Assembly: GCA_031763025.1 (NCBI GenBank)
Contig: JASSKH010000009.1
Coordinates: 8,373,305-8,437,304 of the forward strand
DNA from: Macrocystis pyrifera
Taxonomy: Eukaryota > Sar > Phaeophyceae > Laminariales > Laminariaceae
Reading direction: 5' to 3'
DNA: 64,000 nucleotides
This document shows positions 44,801 to 55,387 of the stretch, one piece after another. Positions within the stretch are counted from its first letter, which is position 1. Every line of letters begins with the position of its first letter. The notes beneath the pieces were generated by a model. It saw nothing but the letters and a program-made list of their open reading frames with translations, did not search any database and was not told the DNA's origin. The position numbers and the translations under genes are program-made.

Positions 44801-47800
44801 GTTTTTCTTTCTGTTTTTACCACCTACGTGAGCCAACTGATAGTCGCTCAGCATCTTCAAAAGAAGAAATCCAAAATTAAAGACATTCCGTTCGTACGCA
44901 TACACATTTACATAACACACTGTCTAATTTTCACACGCCGCGACGACACGCAGGCAGCTGCCGTGCTGACAAGGTCCGGGCTGGGGAAGAAGGACCTCGG
45001 CCGGCTCTGGACCCTGGCGGATGCCGACCGGGACGGAGAACTGTCCAGGCACGAGTTCGCGGTGGCCATGCACCTCGCCGCGTGCGCCACGACAAAAGAA
45101 AAAGGTGGGCTGACGCTGCCCCGTACGCTACCGTCGTGCCTCGCCCTTGGTGGGAAACGGAGCGGTGGCGGCGGGGGGGAAAGGTTGGTGTGGCGGGCGT
45201 GGCGGGGGAGGGGGGCACGGTGATGGCGACGACGACGACCGAAAGAGAGGGAGCAGATAAGGGGTCGGTATCGACTTTGGAAAGCCCGCAAGGGTTGTCG
45301 GAGGATGGTGGGTTGGAGGAGAAGGCGGCGAGTAGTAGTAGTAATAGTCGGGGGGATAGGCAGTTCGACCGTCGCGGCAAGAAGCCGCAGGAGGACGAGG
45401 GGCTGGAGTTGCTTTCTTGGGAGGAACGAGATGATCTCTACGCCATGAGCACGTTGGAGCGGGCGGGATACGACGTTGTCTTCATGCAGGTGTGTGTGAT
45501 ATTATCGCCTCCTGTGAACGGACAATTGTAATACGTAAGACTTCGCGCTTTGGGTTCCTCTCTCGTATTTTGGTTTTCTCTTAGTTTTTTGTTTCGGAGG
45601 GGGGGGGGGGGGGGGGGGGATACATGAGTGATTAAGGTTGAAGCTCACACTGCACATTTGTCGAGGGCAAACGAAAAATGTAATGAAAAAGTAATAGTTT
45701 CATGAAAACTTAAGAATTAATCAATTACTTTCGCTCACCCGTACTTCCTGCCATGTCTCCTCGTCTCCTACACAAAAAAACTAGTTGATTCACGCTACAG
45801 TAGCTCGAGTAGTTCGTATTCTGCCGCTATGTATTCCTGGCCAAGTTATCGGATGACCGACGACCTGTTTTCTGACCACTATATCGGCACGCCGGCATTG
45901 GGCAATGTTATTGTATGCCTTTGTACAAGTTATTGTAGCCGCTGCCCAGCCAAGGGGCCACAATGCGAAGAAAATCCGTGTGCCGCGCTTATTCTTCAGT
46001 TTAACGAAATCGTGCCCCCTCTGGAAAACATGCTCGTTCATGTTTGAGAAAACCGAACAAGGGATTGATTGTTCCGGTCGATCAACCAATCAATCGGTCG
46101 AGCAGTGAGCATCGTTCACAGGCGGCACGCCCTTTATGTTTTTTGTTATCTTCCGGTGGGGTGGTAAAAATAAACCTGCAGCAGTGCTTGTTCTCGTGGA
46201 CACCTCCAATAATGGTGGTTCTTGCCCCTTTTTTACTAGAACCTTATCTTCGGAGACATGCGGCTTGTTGCTTGCAGCTGTGAAGGGGTTAATCCCTCAC
46301 AGATATATTTACTTGGATATGTTTTTTTTTTTCCAGTTTCTCGATCCGACATTTTCCGCAGCTCCTCGGCTTTCCATATGTACTCTCGCACGAGGGGTTT
46401 CCTGCGCAGTCGATGCACGCGGCGTTTTTACAAACAACGAACTCTCAGTAAAGACACCATCGTCAACTGCGAGAGTAAAACGCTGTAGGGCGTCGAGACT
46501 GGCCATGGGCCAATGTTTTTTTAGGTGGCGGCAGCGGCTTCAGATGATCTCTGTAAGGCGCTCGGGTGCCGAAGGCAAGCGGCAGTTTCTTGAAACCACA
46601 TAACGTACGAGCGCCAACAGAAACAGCGCTGTCGTAACGTAGTGCATGTCCGCTCTCTGACGGTCGATCAGGAGCCCTTCGTTAAACAGTTTTTTTCAAA
46701 AGGGTACGTAGACCACACGGCCCCCCTTAAAAAACGAAGCAGCCTACCGTTGATCTAACGAGATCAGCATCACAGTACAGCATCGTCTTGTCCGTCGATA
46801 ACGTGTCATACATATTTATATGTATATATATTCGCGTAACATTCGCATTTCCCGCCCTCCGCATGACACTTAGTCTCCGTCAGTCCCCCAATTATTTCAG
46901 ATGGGCGGCGGCGGGGGGGGGGGGTGTACTCGATGAGAGAGATGTACTCGATCTCATGCATGACCGTAGTCGTATGGCCATAGGCCCTCGCATCTCTACA
47001 ATGCCGGGACGGAGCATGTCGGGTTTTCACCGACCAGGCAGACATTGCTTGCACCAAGCGCGAAGCGCCGTGAGGTGTCCGGCGAGTCGCATGAAGGGTG
47101 AGCTGCATCCTACGGGGGGGGGGGTTGGTCAAGTTCAGGCAGATCAATGGTGGAGTACCACGCGTTTTCGCCACACGAGCCCTTTTTGTTCCCACCACTC
47201 TCTCGTGGTCTCATTGAAAACGAAATAAAAATATTAATCGACTATGTGCTGTTGTGTGACTGTGGGAAGAAGATCGATCCAGACGACAGCGGGAAGGTTG
47301 ACGGCCGAGAGGCAGCCGGCCTGCTGCGAAAGGGCGGCTTGACTCCGGAAGAGCTTTCGGCGATCTGGGCGATGGCAGGGGCCGACGGTGACGGATACCT
47401 GAGCCACGCAGAGTGGACCGTAGCGATGCACCTCGCCAGGCAAGAAGAGAGAAAAGCCCCTGGTGTGCTGTGTTTTCCTTTTTATGACTACCATACCAAG
47501 CACATATACGTATACACTGCTGTACGTAGAGTTTCCCGTTTATTGAAAGCAGTCGGATGTTTGTAGTTTTCAGGTGACCTCTAAGACGCTTGTCACGATA
47601 GGCAAATGTAGCAGTTGTTTTTTTCTCCTACTGTGCTTACATGCTTCAGACTGCAGGGATCTTCAAANNNNNNNNNNNNNNNNNNNNNNNNNNNNNNNNN
47701 NNNNNNNNNNNNNNNNNNNNNNNNNNNNNNNNNNNNNNNNNNNNNNNNNNNNNNNNNNNNNNNNNNNTTCGAGACGGAGCAGCGGTTCAGGCGGAATAAA

Positions 47801-47804
47801 CGAG
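38557..47804 (+). CDS. Coiled-coil protein with three EH (Eps15-homology) domains, partial
   Basis: Likely endocytic or membrane-trafficking scaffold; EH domains bind NPF motifs. Exons: 38557-38665, 39669-39944 (or from 39643), 42106-42215, 43466-43523, 44149-44680, 44954-45489, 47270-47462, about 47650 into the gap, and 47768-47804. Phases fit at each join from 39944 to 47270. Coiled coil: SRKAAERRASQQALAVAKEE, then AAEQRLLEEKDRLEHEAEAE. EH1: YDAAFSKLDKDKDGFLSPQ, then EAESMFAKARTSEDARRRIW, then MCDPHRRGKLTRHGWRVAYH (second loop decayed). EH2: RYDKTFNKLLKGSSGKNVGG, then LWTLADADRDGELSRHEFAV. EH3: KIDPDDSGKVDGREAAGLLR, then IWAMAGADGDGYLSHAEWTV. The linker between EH2 and EH3 changes frame at a G run near 45172. 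The start was not found; a weak candidate first exon is 38385-38439, ending in T/gtgtta. The 3' end is lost in the gap. Confidence 0.8.
40336..40450. repeat. TCTA tetranucleotide microsatellite
   Basis: About 115 bp of CTATCTATCTATCTAT with CCAT and CTGT variants, ending in ATATATCTATATATC. It lies in the intron between the coiled-coil exon and the first EH exon. Confidence 0.9.
40682..41196 (+). repeat. Dispersed repeat family A, near full-length copy 1
   Basis: About 515 bp. It begins ATGTACTCGATCTCATGCGT, then ACCATAGACCCTCGCATCCC, CGGGTTTTCACCGACCAGGC, GGCGAGTCGCATGAAGGGTG, GAGAGACAGCAATGGGTGTA and ACGTGATACGATCATTCCCA. An A-rich patch and CAACCGACGCCAACCAACCT close it. No reading frame is conserved between copies. 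A second partial copy follows directly at 41200-41400. Confidence 0.7.
42490..43015 (+). repeat. Dispersed repeat family A, near full-length copy 2
   Basis: G run, then GTGTACTCGATGCATGCCCG and the same order of segments as copy 1, to CAACCGACGCCAATCCAACC. It carries a 20-bp A run where copy 1 has AAAAAAAAAACAAAAAGG. It is followed directly by family B at 43022. Intron of the EH gene. Confidence 0.7.
43022..43165 (+). repeat. Dispersed repeat family B
   Basis: G run, then ACTCATTTGTTGTTCGCCTT, GACCATTGACCACGCATCCC, TTCGAGACAGGGCACCGTTT, GACACCTCCAACATTTGGGG and CTCAGCACG before a T run. This is the cleanest copy of family B. Confidence 0.65.
44067..44123. repeat. CCGA tetranucleotide repeat
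   Basis: ACCGACCGACCGACCGACCA and variants, ending 25 bp before the acceptor of EH exon 44149. That acceptor (acaaaaaaag/G) lacks a pyrimidine tract. Confidence 0.8.
46912..47113 (+). repeat. Dispersed repeat family A, partial copy
   Basis: G run, GTGTACTCGATGAGAGAGAT, ATGCATGACCGTAGTCGTAT, then through GCACCAAGCGCGAAGCGCCG to GGGTGAGCTGCATCCTAC, where it stops. Intron before EH exon 47270. Confidence 0.65.
47668..47767. other. Assembly gap of exactly 100 N
   Basis: A run of 100 N, a usual placeholder for a gap of unknown size. It interrupts the 3' part of the EH-domain gene. The sequence on its right (TTCGAGACGGAGCAGCGGTT) could be exon or the start of a family B repeat. Confidence 0.98.
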
Positions 47805-48592
47805 GTGAGTTTTCCGCGCATGGGAGGTCTAGGGTGGACGTGGCGGGGCGTCGACAGCGCAAGAGGGAGGGGGTCGGGGGGGGGGGGGGGGGGGGGCAGT
47901 CGCGCTGTGACAGAAGGTTAGGGTAATTTGGTCACAGCGCCACCTGAGGGGGCCGTTCCAAAAAAAACAAAAAAAACTCACTCTGCTTTCCACTCTTCCT
48001 ACTCCTCTTCTCCTCTTCCAATGGGATTTTTCTCCACTGAAACACCGTTGCGAAAACGTACAAGAGGCTTTCCGTTACCGACAACTGAACGGCAAAGCAA
48101 ATCAAAGCTGGGGCCTCGAGAGCGCCGATGCGGACCCGAGACCGACCCGACCCCACCCAAACCTAACACGACCCGACCCGACCCACCCCGGCGTTTCGCA
48201 TGCCACGAAAACGCAAACCCTCCCATCCTTAACCTACCCAAAACCACCGTTGGGGCTGAATTCTCGACCACAGTGCTCGATTCCAGAGGCCGCGGTCGGC
48301 CCTGGCTGCTTCCGTGCCTGCACAGGGACAACCGCGCTTCCAGAGAGATGGGCGTCCTCACCCCTGCCCCACTATTCTCCTCCCCGCAAACCCGAACTCC
48401 ACCCACCCACTCCCATCAAGCCCCCCTAAAACCCATCTCGAAAGGGACGACTTAAGGCAAGCAACAAATGAGTACCCCCGCACCAACCCCACTCTCCCCC
48501 CCTCCTCCCTACGGCCATGCATGATATCGACTACACCCCCCCCTCCCCCCCCCCCCAACCCCCCCCCCCCCCCCCCCCCCGAATCCCCTCAC
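47805..48592. other. Convergent intergenic stretch between EH and DGDG synthase genes
   Basis: Contains a G run at 47877-47896, a 175-codon open frame on the plus strand (TTG start at 47928, rich in Pro, Arg and Thr) and a reverse family B fragment at 48435-48480. It ends in long C runs at 48541-48580. If EH exon 47804 splices to the cacag/CGCC acceptor near 47936 the phase would fit and the open frame would be its tail; I rate this low. Confidence 0.4.
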
Positions 48593-48808
48593 CTGCCACG
48601 CCGCCGTATCCGCGCCCGCGAGCAGCCGAACCAGGTCCCCGCCGGGACCAGCACCAGCGGCGGCGTGCGCCACCGTTAGTATCCCGTCCGCCACCGGCTT
48701 CTGCCTATTTCTCTCCCCCACGGTCATCACCGTCGCTTCCCCTAAACGTTCCGTCGCCGCGGCCCAGCTAAGCTTGTACCTTGCATGATCAGGCGGTTTG
48801 GGGTAGGG

Positions 48809-48842
<34 letters not shown>

Positions 48843-51800
48843 GCGGAAGCAGGTAGAGAGGGGGCGGGGGACAAGCGCGGTATGTAGGTTGCGGTGTTCG
48901 CGCGCCGCGGCTCCAGTAATACAGCAGCAGGTTTGGGGCGGAGAGAAGAGTTGAAATCAAGTTATTGCGGTCTACGGACAATATTACCCCCCCCCGCCTT
49001 CGCCCTTCCCCTCTGAATCCTCCCTCCCCCCCGGACGCGCTCCGCCCCAGCAGTAAAGGGATGCGAGAGTCTATACCATACGACTACGCCCATGCATGAC
49101 AAATGACTACCCCCTCCCCCCCCCCCCCCCCCCGCCCATCTGCATGTACCGATCAAGCACAGACGAGCTGCAACCACTGTCACGATTTCTTCCACCCCAC
49201 CCCGCCTCACCCCTCCCCACACTCCCTCTCAATCCCACCCTTCCTTTACCCCACCCATCCCCCCCCCCCCACTCCACCGCACTCCACCTCACCCCCCCAA
49301 CCCCCGACACACCTTAGGGCCGGAGACAGGTCCTCGGGGTCGTGTCGGAGAGCCCAGCTAACGCAAGCAGCGAAATCCTCCTCATCAGAGAAGGGAAGGC
49401 AGTTCGGAAACTGAAAGAAGAATTCGTTGGAGCTGTGGCGGGAGCACACTACCCACTTTCCCATGGCCAGAGCCTCAGCAACAGTGGTGCACAGAACTTC
49501 GCTCAGCTGTTGTTCATGTTTTGGCAGAAGGGAGCGCGGGGGAGGGGAGGGAGAAGGGGGGGTAGGGGTAGGGGCGGGGGGCAGGGGTGGGAGGGAGGAC
49601 AGGAGGAGGAGGGAAAGAGAGGGGTTAGTAACTGTACATCGTGCACAGACAAGCGAAAACAAAAAAAACGACAGCTATCATAAGGTGGCGAGAAAGCTGC
49701 TACGCCCTGCAACGCCCTCTCCTCCCCTTCACGCCAACCCAAAGCTCGACCTGTGGCCCGCCCGTGCATGAGCCCTACCGGCTGCCCGCAACCCGGTTTC
49801 CTCCTAGTCCATGCCCCCAGGAAAAGTTACGCGGCTTGCCCTCTGCTTGAAAATAGGCGAAGGGGGTTGGGGCGACCAGGAGCGCAAAACCGAAAACCGA
49901 AAACCGAAAACTGGGAACCTGATCGACCGACTGTCTGTCGACCGACCCGACCGACCGACCGATCAACTGGCGAACCGATTGACCTACCCACCGATTAACC
50001 TATAGACTTATTATCCGGCTGACAGACCGGCCAGTTGACCACCTACCGACCAGCAGGTCGAGCTACCGACGATGACCGACAAAAACGACCGACCCACTAA
50101 CTGGTCGAACAACCGACTGACAGACAAATCGACCGATCAACAAACCTACCTATCCGACATACTGACCGGAGGGCCAACAAACCGACCGACCGATCGGCCG
50201 ACCAGCCAAACCCAATCGACCGCGACACCACTGAAGGCATGAGTTGCTTTGGTCCACGCTCAAATTCGTATGTGAGGCAGAGTATCATATCATAAACTAA
50301 CCTTAGGACTAGAATGGTTTCCTCATGTTTCGTGCAAACGTCCAGCCAATTTTGGTTCACTCTTCCATTTATTTCTAGCGCTGTTTCGCACTGTACCCAC
50401 CAACCGACCGACCAAATACCCAGCCAAACACTACCGATCGACCGACCAACCAAAAAACCCATCCGAAAAACCAACCGACCGACCGACCGACCGACCAACA
50501 AATCACCCGACCAACCAAACAGTCAAACACGACTGACCGATTGGGCGACCGACCAACCAGGCAAACGCTACCGATCTACCGACCGACCAACCGACCAACA
50601 AAAACACCCGGTCGACCATAATAGACCAACCAATCAGTCAAACACTATGGGTCCAATTGCCGACCGACCCACCAGCAATACACTACCGATATACCGACCG
50701 ATCGACCCGCCGAACAGACCGACCGACCTTACTCACCGAAGGGTTAATAAATACGCTGTACCTCCCCAGCTCGGAGTGGTCCGTCGCCGGAAAAAAAAAA
50801 AAAACGTGAGGTCACACCCCTTCTCCGCCGCCCTCCCCTCGATCGCCTCCCGGTCCGGCCCGCTGCCGTACACGTCCATGTGGAACGACCTCCCCAGGCG
50901 TTCGTTGTTGTACTCGAGGAGGTCGATCAGCCGGTCGTACCCCTTGGCCCAGAGGCTCTTGCCGATGAAGTACGCGCCCCCCGTTCGATCCTGTGTTTCG
51001 TGTTGTAACCCAGGCCCCCAGGGCGTCATCGGGGTGTGGGTGAAGGGGAGGGGGGGGAGTGAGGGAGGACGGGAGGATGGAGTACAAGGGGGCCAGGGTC
51101 AGAGCAAGAGTCAGAGCCTAGAGGTCGGTCGAACGGTCGGTCGGTCGGGCGGGCGGGTGGTCAAGAAATATAGGGGCTACATTTACCACTCAGCCCGGCG
51201 GGAAAAAAGAGGAGGGAGTAGGGGGGGGGGGGATGAGGAAGAGAAGGGGGGGGAGGGGGGGGGGGGGGGGGGGGGGGGTACTGGTCGGGCCAGCCAACAC
51301 AACACATTGGGAAAACTATCCGTCGGACGTCAACCAAAAATCCTGAAATTAGTAGTTGATTCTTTGAGGACCTCTCTTCTTGAGGACCCATCCACGAGCG
51401 ATCACTCCCTTCCACAAACCCTCGCGACGTTTTTTCTTCCGGTGCCCCACCGTGGCACACCCCGATACCCCCATGCATACGATAGAATCGCGTCGGTCAT
51501 CCTCTCATCAGCTCTTGGCACAGCGTTACGGCTTTCAAGGCAAATCGTCACCGGGATGCCTGCTGTGTTCTCTCGTCCAGCAACAATGGCCAACCTGTTT
51601 CAGCTGTTGTTCTCGTCCGTCGAGAACTACGAGTGCGTCGGAGTGCTGTGTTTACGTCACTTTCGCTGTGCACCCTGGCGGTGCTTTCGCACACACACAC
51701 GCACGCACGCACGAAGTATTATACATCTCAACACGCCAGCATCGCGCATCGGTCCTTCCTCTCGGCTCTTGGCACATGCGCCATTGACCTTCATACCCAA

Positions 51801-54800
51801 TCGTTGCTGTGCCGCTTCGCGGTCAGTCGCCGGTCGATATCTACAGCATATATTGCCGCTGCAAAGCTATCACGCAACACTTCGGACAGATCATCCACAT
51901 ACAGATCATCTACAGATCGTCTACATACAGATCATCTACAGATCGTCTACATACAGATCATCTACAGATCGTCTACATACAGATCATCTACAGGTCGTCT
52001 ACAGATCATCTATCATCATGACCTAGATCATTTAGCTCCTCACCTGCCGTTGTGAACGGTTGCGCAGGATCTGTGCACAGCGCAGATCTCACCCAGGAAA
52101 CACGTAGGTGCTACAGATCATGCGGGCCATACGGCTCCCACCACGTAACATGAGCTAGTTCACACAGATCATGCAAGGTCGGGAACGGGCCTGCCTATTT
52201 ACGAGGGACCATACCAATCAAGACCCCATCACGTTCACAAAAACCTACAGATATTCCAGTATTTTTACGAAGCATGCTCGGTCGTGATTTTACTATTACG
52301 GGGGTCCATTGTTAACAGGACCTATGGTATACACAAAAACCTGTGTATTTACCTATTTTTACTAACAAAATTTGGTCCCGTTAACTATGGACCCCCGTAA
52401 TATGTTTCCGCGTAACATTTTACGGGATCACATTCATCTTAACTATGGACCCACCATGCGCACAAAAACCTACATCTTACAGTATTTTCACCAAAAACAC
52501 ATTTTTGGTCCTGATCGCTAGTTTTCCCCGTAATGTTTTACGGGGACCATGCTCATCAAGGCCCCTCATGTGCACAAAAAAGCCTGACGTACTACGGTAC
52601 TTTTTACCGAAGCATATTTTGGTCCTGATTACCGTGTCCCTCCGCGATAGAAAGATCTACCGCAGATCGTGTACACGGTGGAGGGAATCGATTCGTCTGT
52701 CCCACGTGCTAAAAGCTATACCAGGGTAGACAATACCCCGCTTCAGTGAGGACCTCAGCGCGTCGCGAGCGGTCTGGTGCATCTCTCGGCGAGGAGGGCC
52801 GGGGTTGCGTGGAGAGGCGGGACCGCCAGCACGCGTGCGGAGGGCCGTGCGGGGCGTGTTGTGCGCCGGGGAGAGCAGCCGATCTGGCACCCCCCCTTTT
52901 CGATTGAAACGTCGAACGGTACAAGAGGAGCGTGTCCTTTCGCCCGATGCCTCAGCTCGAGCGGCGTGTAAGTAGAATACGTCTTGTCATCGCATGAGGG
53001 GGGCAAAACGTCTTGATCGTCAGCAAAGGCTCAAGGTGCACTGTTTTTATGCCACTCCCATCACCCATCAAAAGCCGTGACCAAACCACGACTCCATCCC
53101 ATAAATACCAGGCGAACAAAAAAAAAAAAAAAAAAGCGATGTAAATCCGTGAAGCGCATCCTCCAGTCACTTCGACGATTGTTCCCGCGCGCCTTTCTTT
53201 CGCTGGTTTGTTAAAGCTTATGGGGCAGGGCCGGCGTACATCGGGATTATACGCACGAGTAGAAGAGTTGTGCACCGCACAAGCTGCTGCTTGGTTTAGT
53301 GTTGGTACGTTGACGTAGGATCAAGGGCCCCTCCAAGACACAGCAACAAAAAAACGAAAAAAGGAATCTTCAAGAGGCCATTCTCCTCTCCGCCAGTTCC
53401 TTCAGTAGGAATGCTGATGACATCGAGGGCAAGGCCCATCCTCCAAAGCATGCATCAGGTTTTTTTTTTTTGGGCTTTTAGCGAACACAATTTACGAGCC
53501 CTGCTCTCGTCGCCCATGCTCCAAATACTACAACAAAACGATACCATTTTAGGAAGCACCCAGGGGGCCCCTTTCCCCTCCCCCCCTGGCCATCTACTAC
53601 CCATGGTGCAAGGTACACATACAGTTGTCAAAAGCTGACTATCGACCAATTAGCCCAAGCAACTCGCAGCTGAGAGTACTGCCAATCACGCTGTACTCGA
53701 AGCAACATACAGCACAAGGTGTGTCGCACCGACCAAACCGATGCACTGACCCACTTACTCCCGCCACCCACCCACCCACCCACCCACCCACCCACCAACG
53801 TAATGAACCACCGATCCACCGATCCACCGATCCACCCACCCACCCACCCACCCACCAGCCCGCCCCTTCCCCTTCCAGCCAAACGACTACGGCCATGCAT
53901 GATATCGAGTGCACCCTCCCGCCCCCCCCCCCCCCCCCCCCCCCCATCCGGCCCACCCACCCCCACCTCCCCGACCCAACACTAACCTTGTGCGCGTACT
54001 CATCGCCGACCTCCAGGAACTTTTCTCGGACACCATGCACGTTGCACACCGTTTCCTTCTCAGGCGCCAGGCTCTGGATCACCGGGCTGAGCTTCACGAT
54101 CTTGTGGCAGTACGCCCTCGCCATGACGACGTTCATGTACCTTCGGGGGGCCCATTGCACACGACAACAAAAAAGATACACCAGGTTACACCATCGTCCA
54201 CACCAATGAAAGGTACAAAAGGTACACATGATTACACCCACCAGCAAACAGGCGCCGTTTTCGAGACGGATGGCACCGGTAGCAGCGGCGGGAGCGGTAG
54301 GTCGGCGGGTGGGGGGGGGGGGGGAGGCGTAGCCAATTATATATTCCGGTCGGGTAGGGGAGGGGGGGGGGCGTACTCGCTATCATTCATGGCCGTAGTC
54401 GTATGACCATAGACCCTCGCATCCCTACAATGCCGGGACGGAGAGGGGGAGGGCGGCATAATAATTATTTTCCGTAGGGTGGGCGGGGGGGGGGGGGGGG
54501 GTGTACCCATTATCGTGCATGGCCGTAATCATATGACCATAGACCCTCGCATCCCTACAATGCCGGGACGGAGCACGTCGGGTTTTCACCGACCAGGCAA
54601 ACATTGCTTGCACCAAGCGCGAAGCGCCGTGAGGTGTTGGGAGAGTCGCATGACGGGGTGAGCTGCATCCTACTAAGAACCGCTTACCACAGGCGGATTT
54701 TCTTGCATATAGATGCCAGCATCAATGAGTTAGATTAATTTCCGGTGTAGCCACTTCCAGAGACAGCAATGGGTTTACTATGCAACTGCCTCGTGGGCGC

Positions 54801-55354
54801 CTCACCGTATACACACTACGTGATACAATTATCCCCCTTGTGCGGAGTAAGTTTCTCCCCGCACAAAAAATATCTAACTTGACCGCCAGCCGTGGTGACC
54901 GCCAAAACGAAAAACAAAAAAAAACGGTACCCTGGCTGTCCAGCTCACGCAGTGAGAGGCGTGTTTTGCAGCGTCGTCGCCAACCGACGCCAACCCAACC
55001 TACCTGGTATACACGCCAGGTAGCGGGAGGGGGGGGAGGTCGTAAGGAAACAAAAACATGACAACGTAGTCGAAGCGAAAAACGCACCGCAGCATGAACG
55101 TGAGCATCGGAGCCCAGACCGAGTACCCCGACGAGTAGGCCAGGTAGTTCGTGTGCATGATGCCGACGACGTGCTTGAACGCTCTCCTCCAAGGCCTCCC
55201 GGGGGCGCGGTACCAGTTGAGGTGCTCCGGCTCTTCCAGGAGGCAGATGTCCGCCTCCTCGGGGGGCACCATGAGGGTCAAGTCGCCCATGGGAAAGATG
55301 CTTCCGTAGTCCTTATGGTACCTTCCCGGGTAGAAAATCTGTCCAAGTTATCAC

Positions 55355-55387
<33 letters not shown>

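Noticed and set aside
44071-44823. 250-codon minus-strand frame
   Set aside because: Antisense to the EH exon 44149-44680; Ser/Pro/Leu-rich shadow of a high-GC exon.
47928-48455. 175-codon plus-strand frame in the convergent region
   Set aside because: No ATG, Pro/Arg/Thr-rich low-complexity content and a family B fragment at its end; kept only as a remote possibility for the EH gene tail.
50314-52026. 570-codon plus-strand open frame
   Set aside because: Made of CCGA tetranucleotide repeats giving Thr-Asp-Arg-Pro units; it overlaps, antisense, a well-supported DGDG synthase exon.
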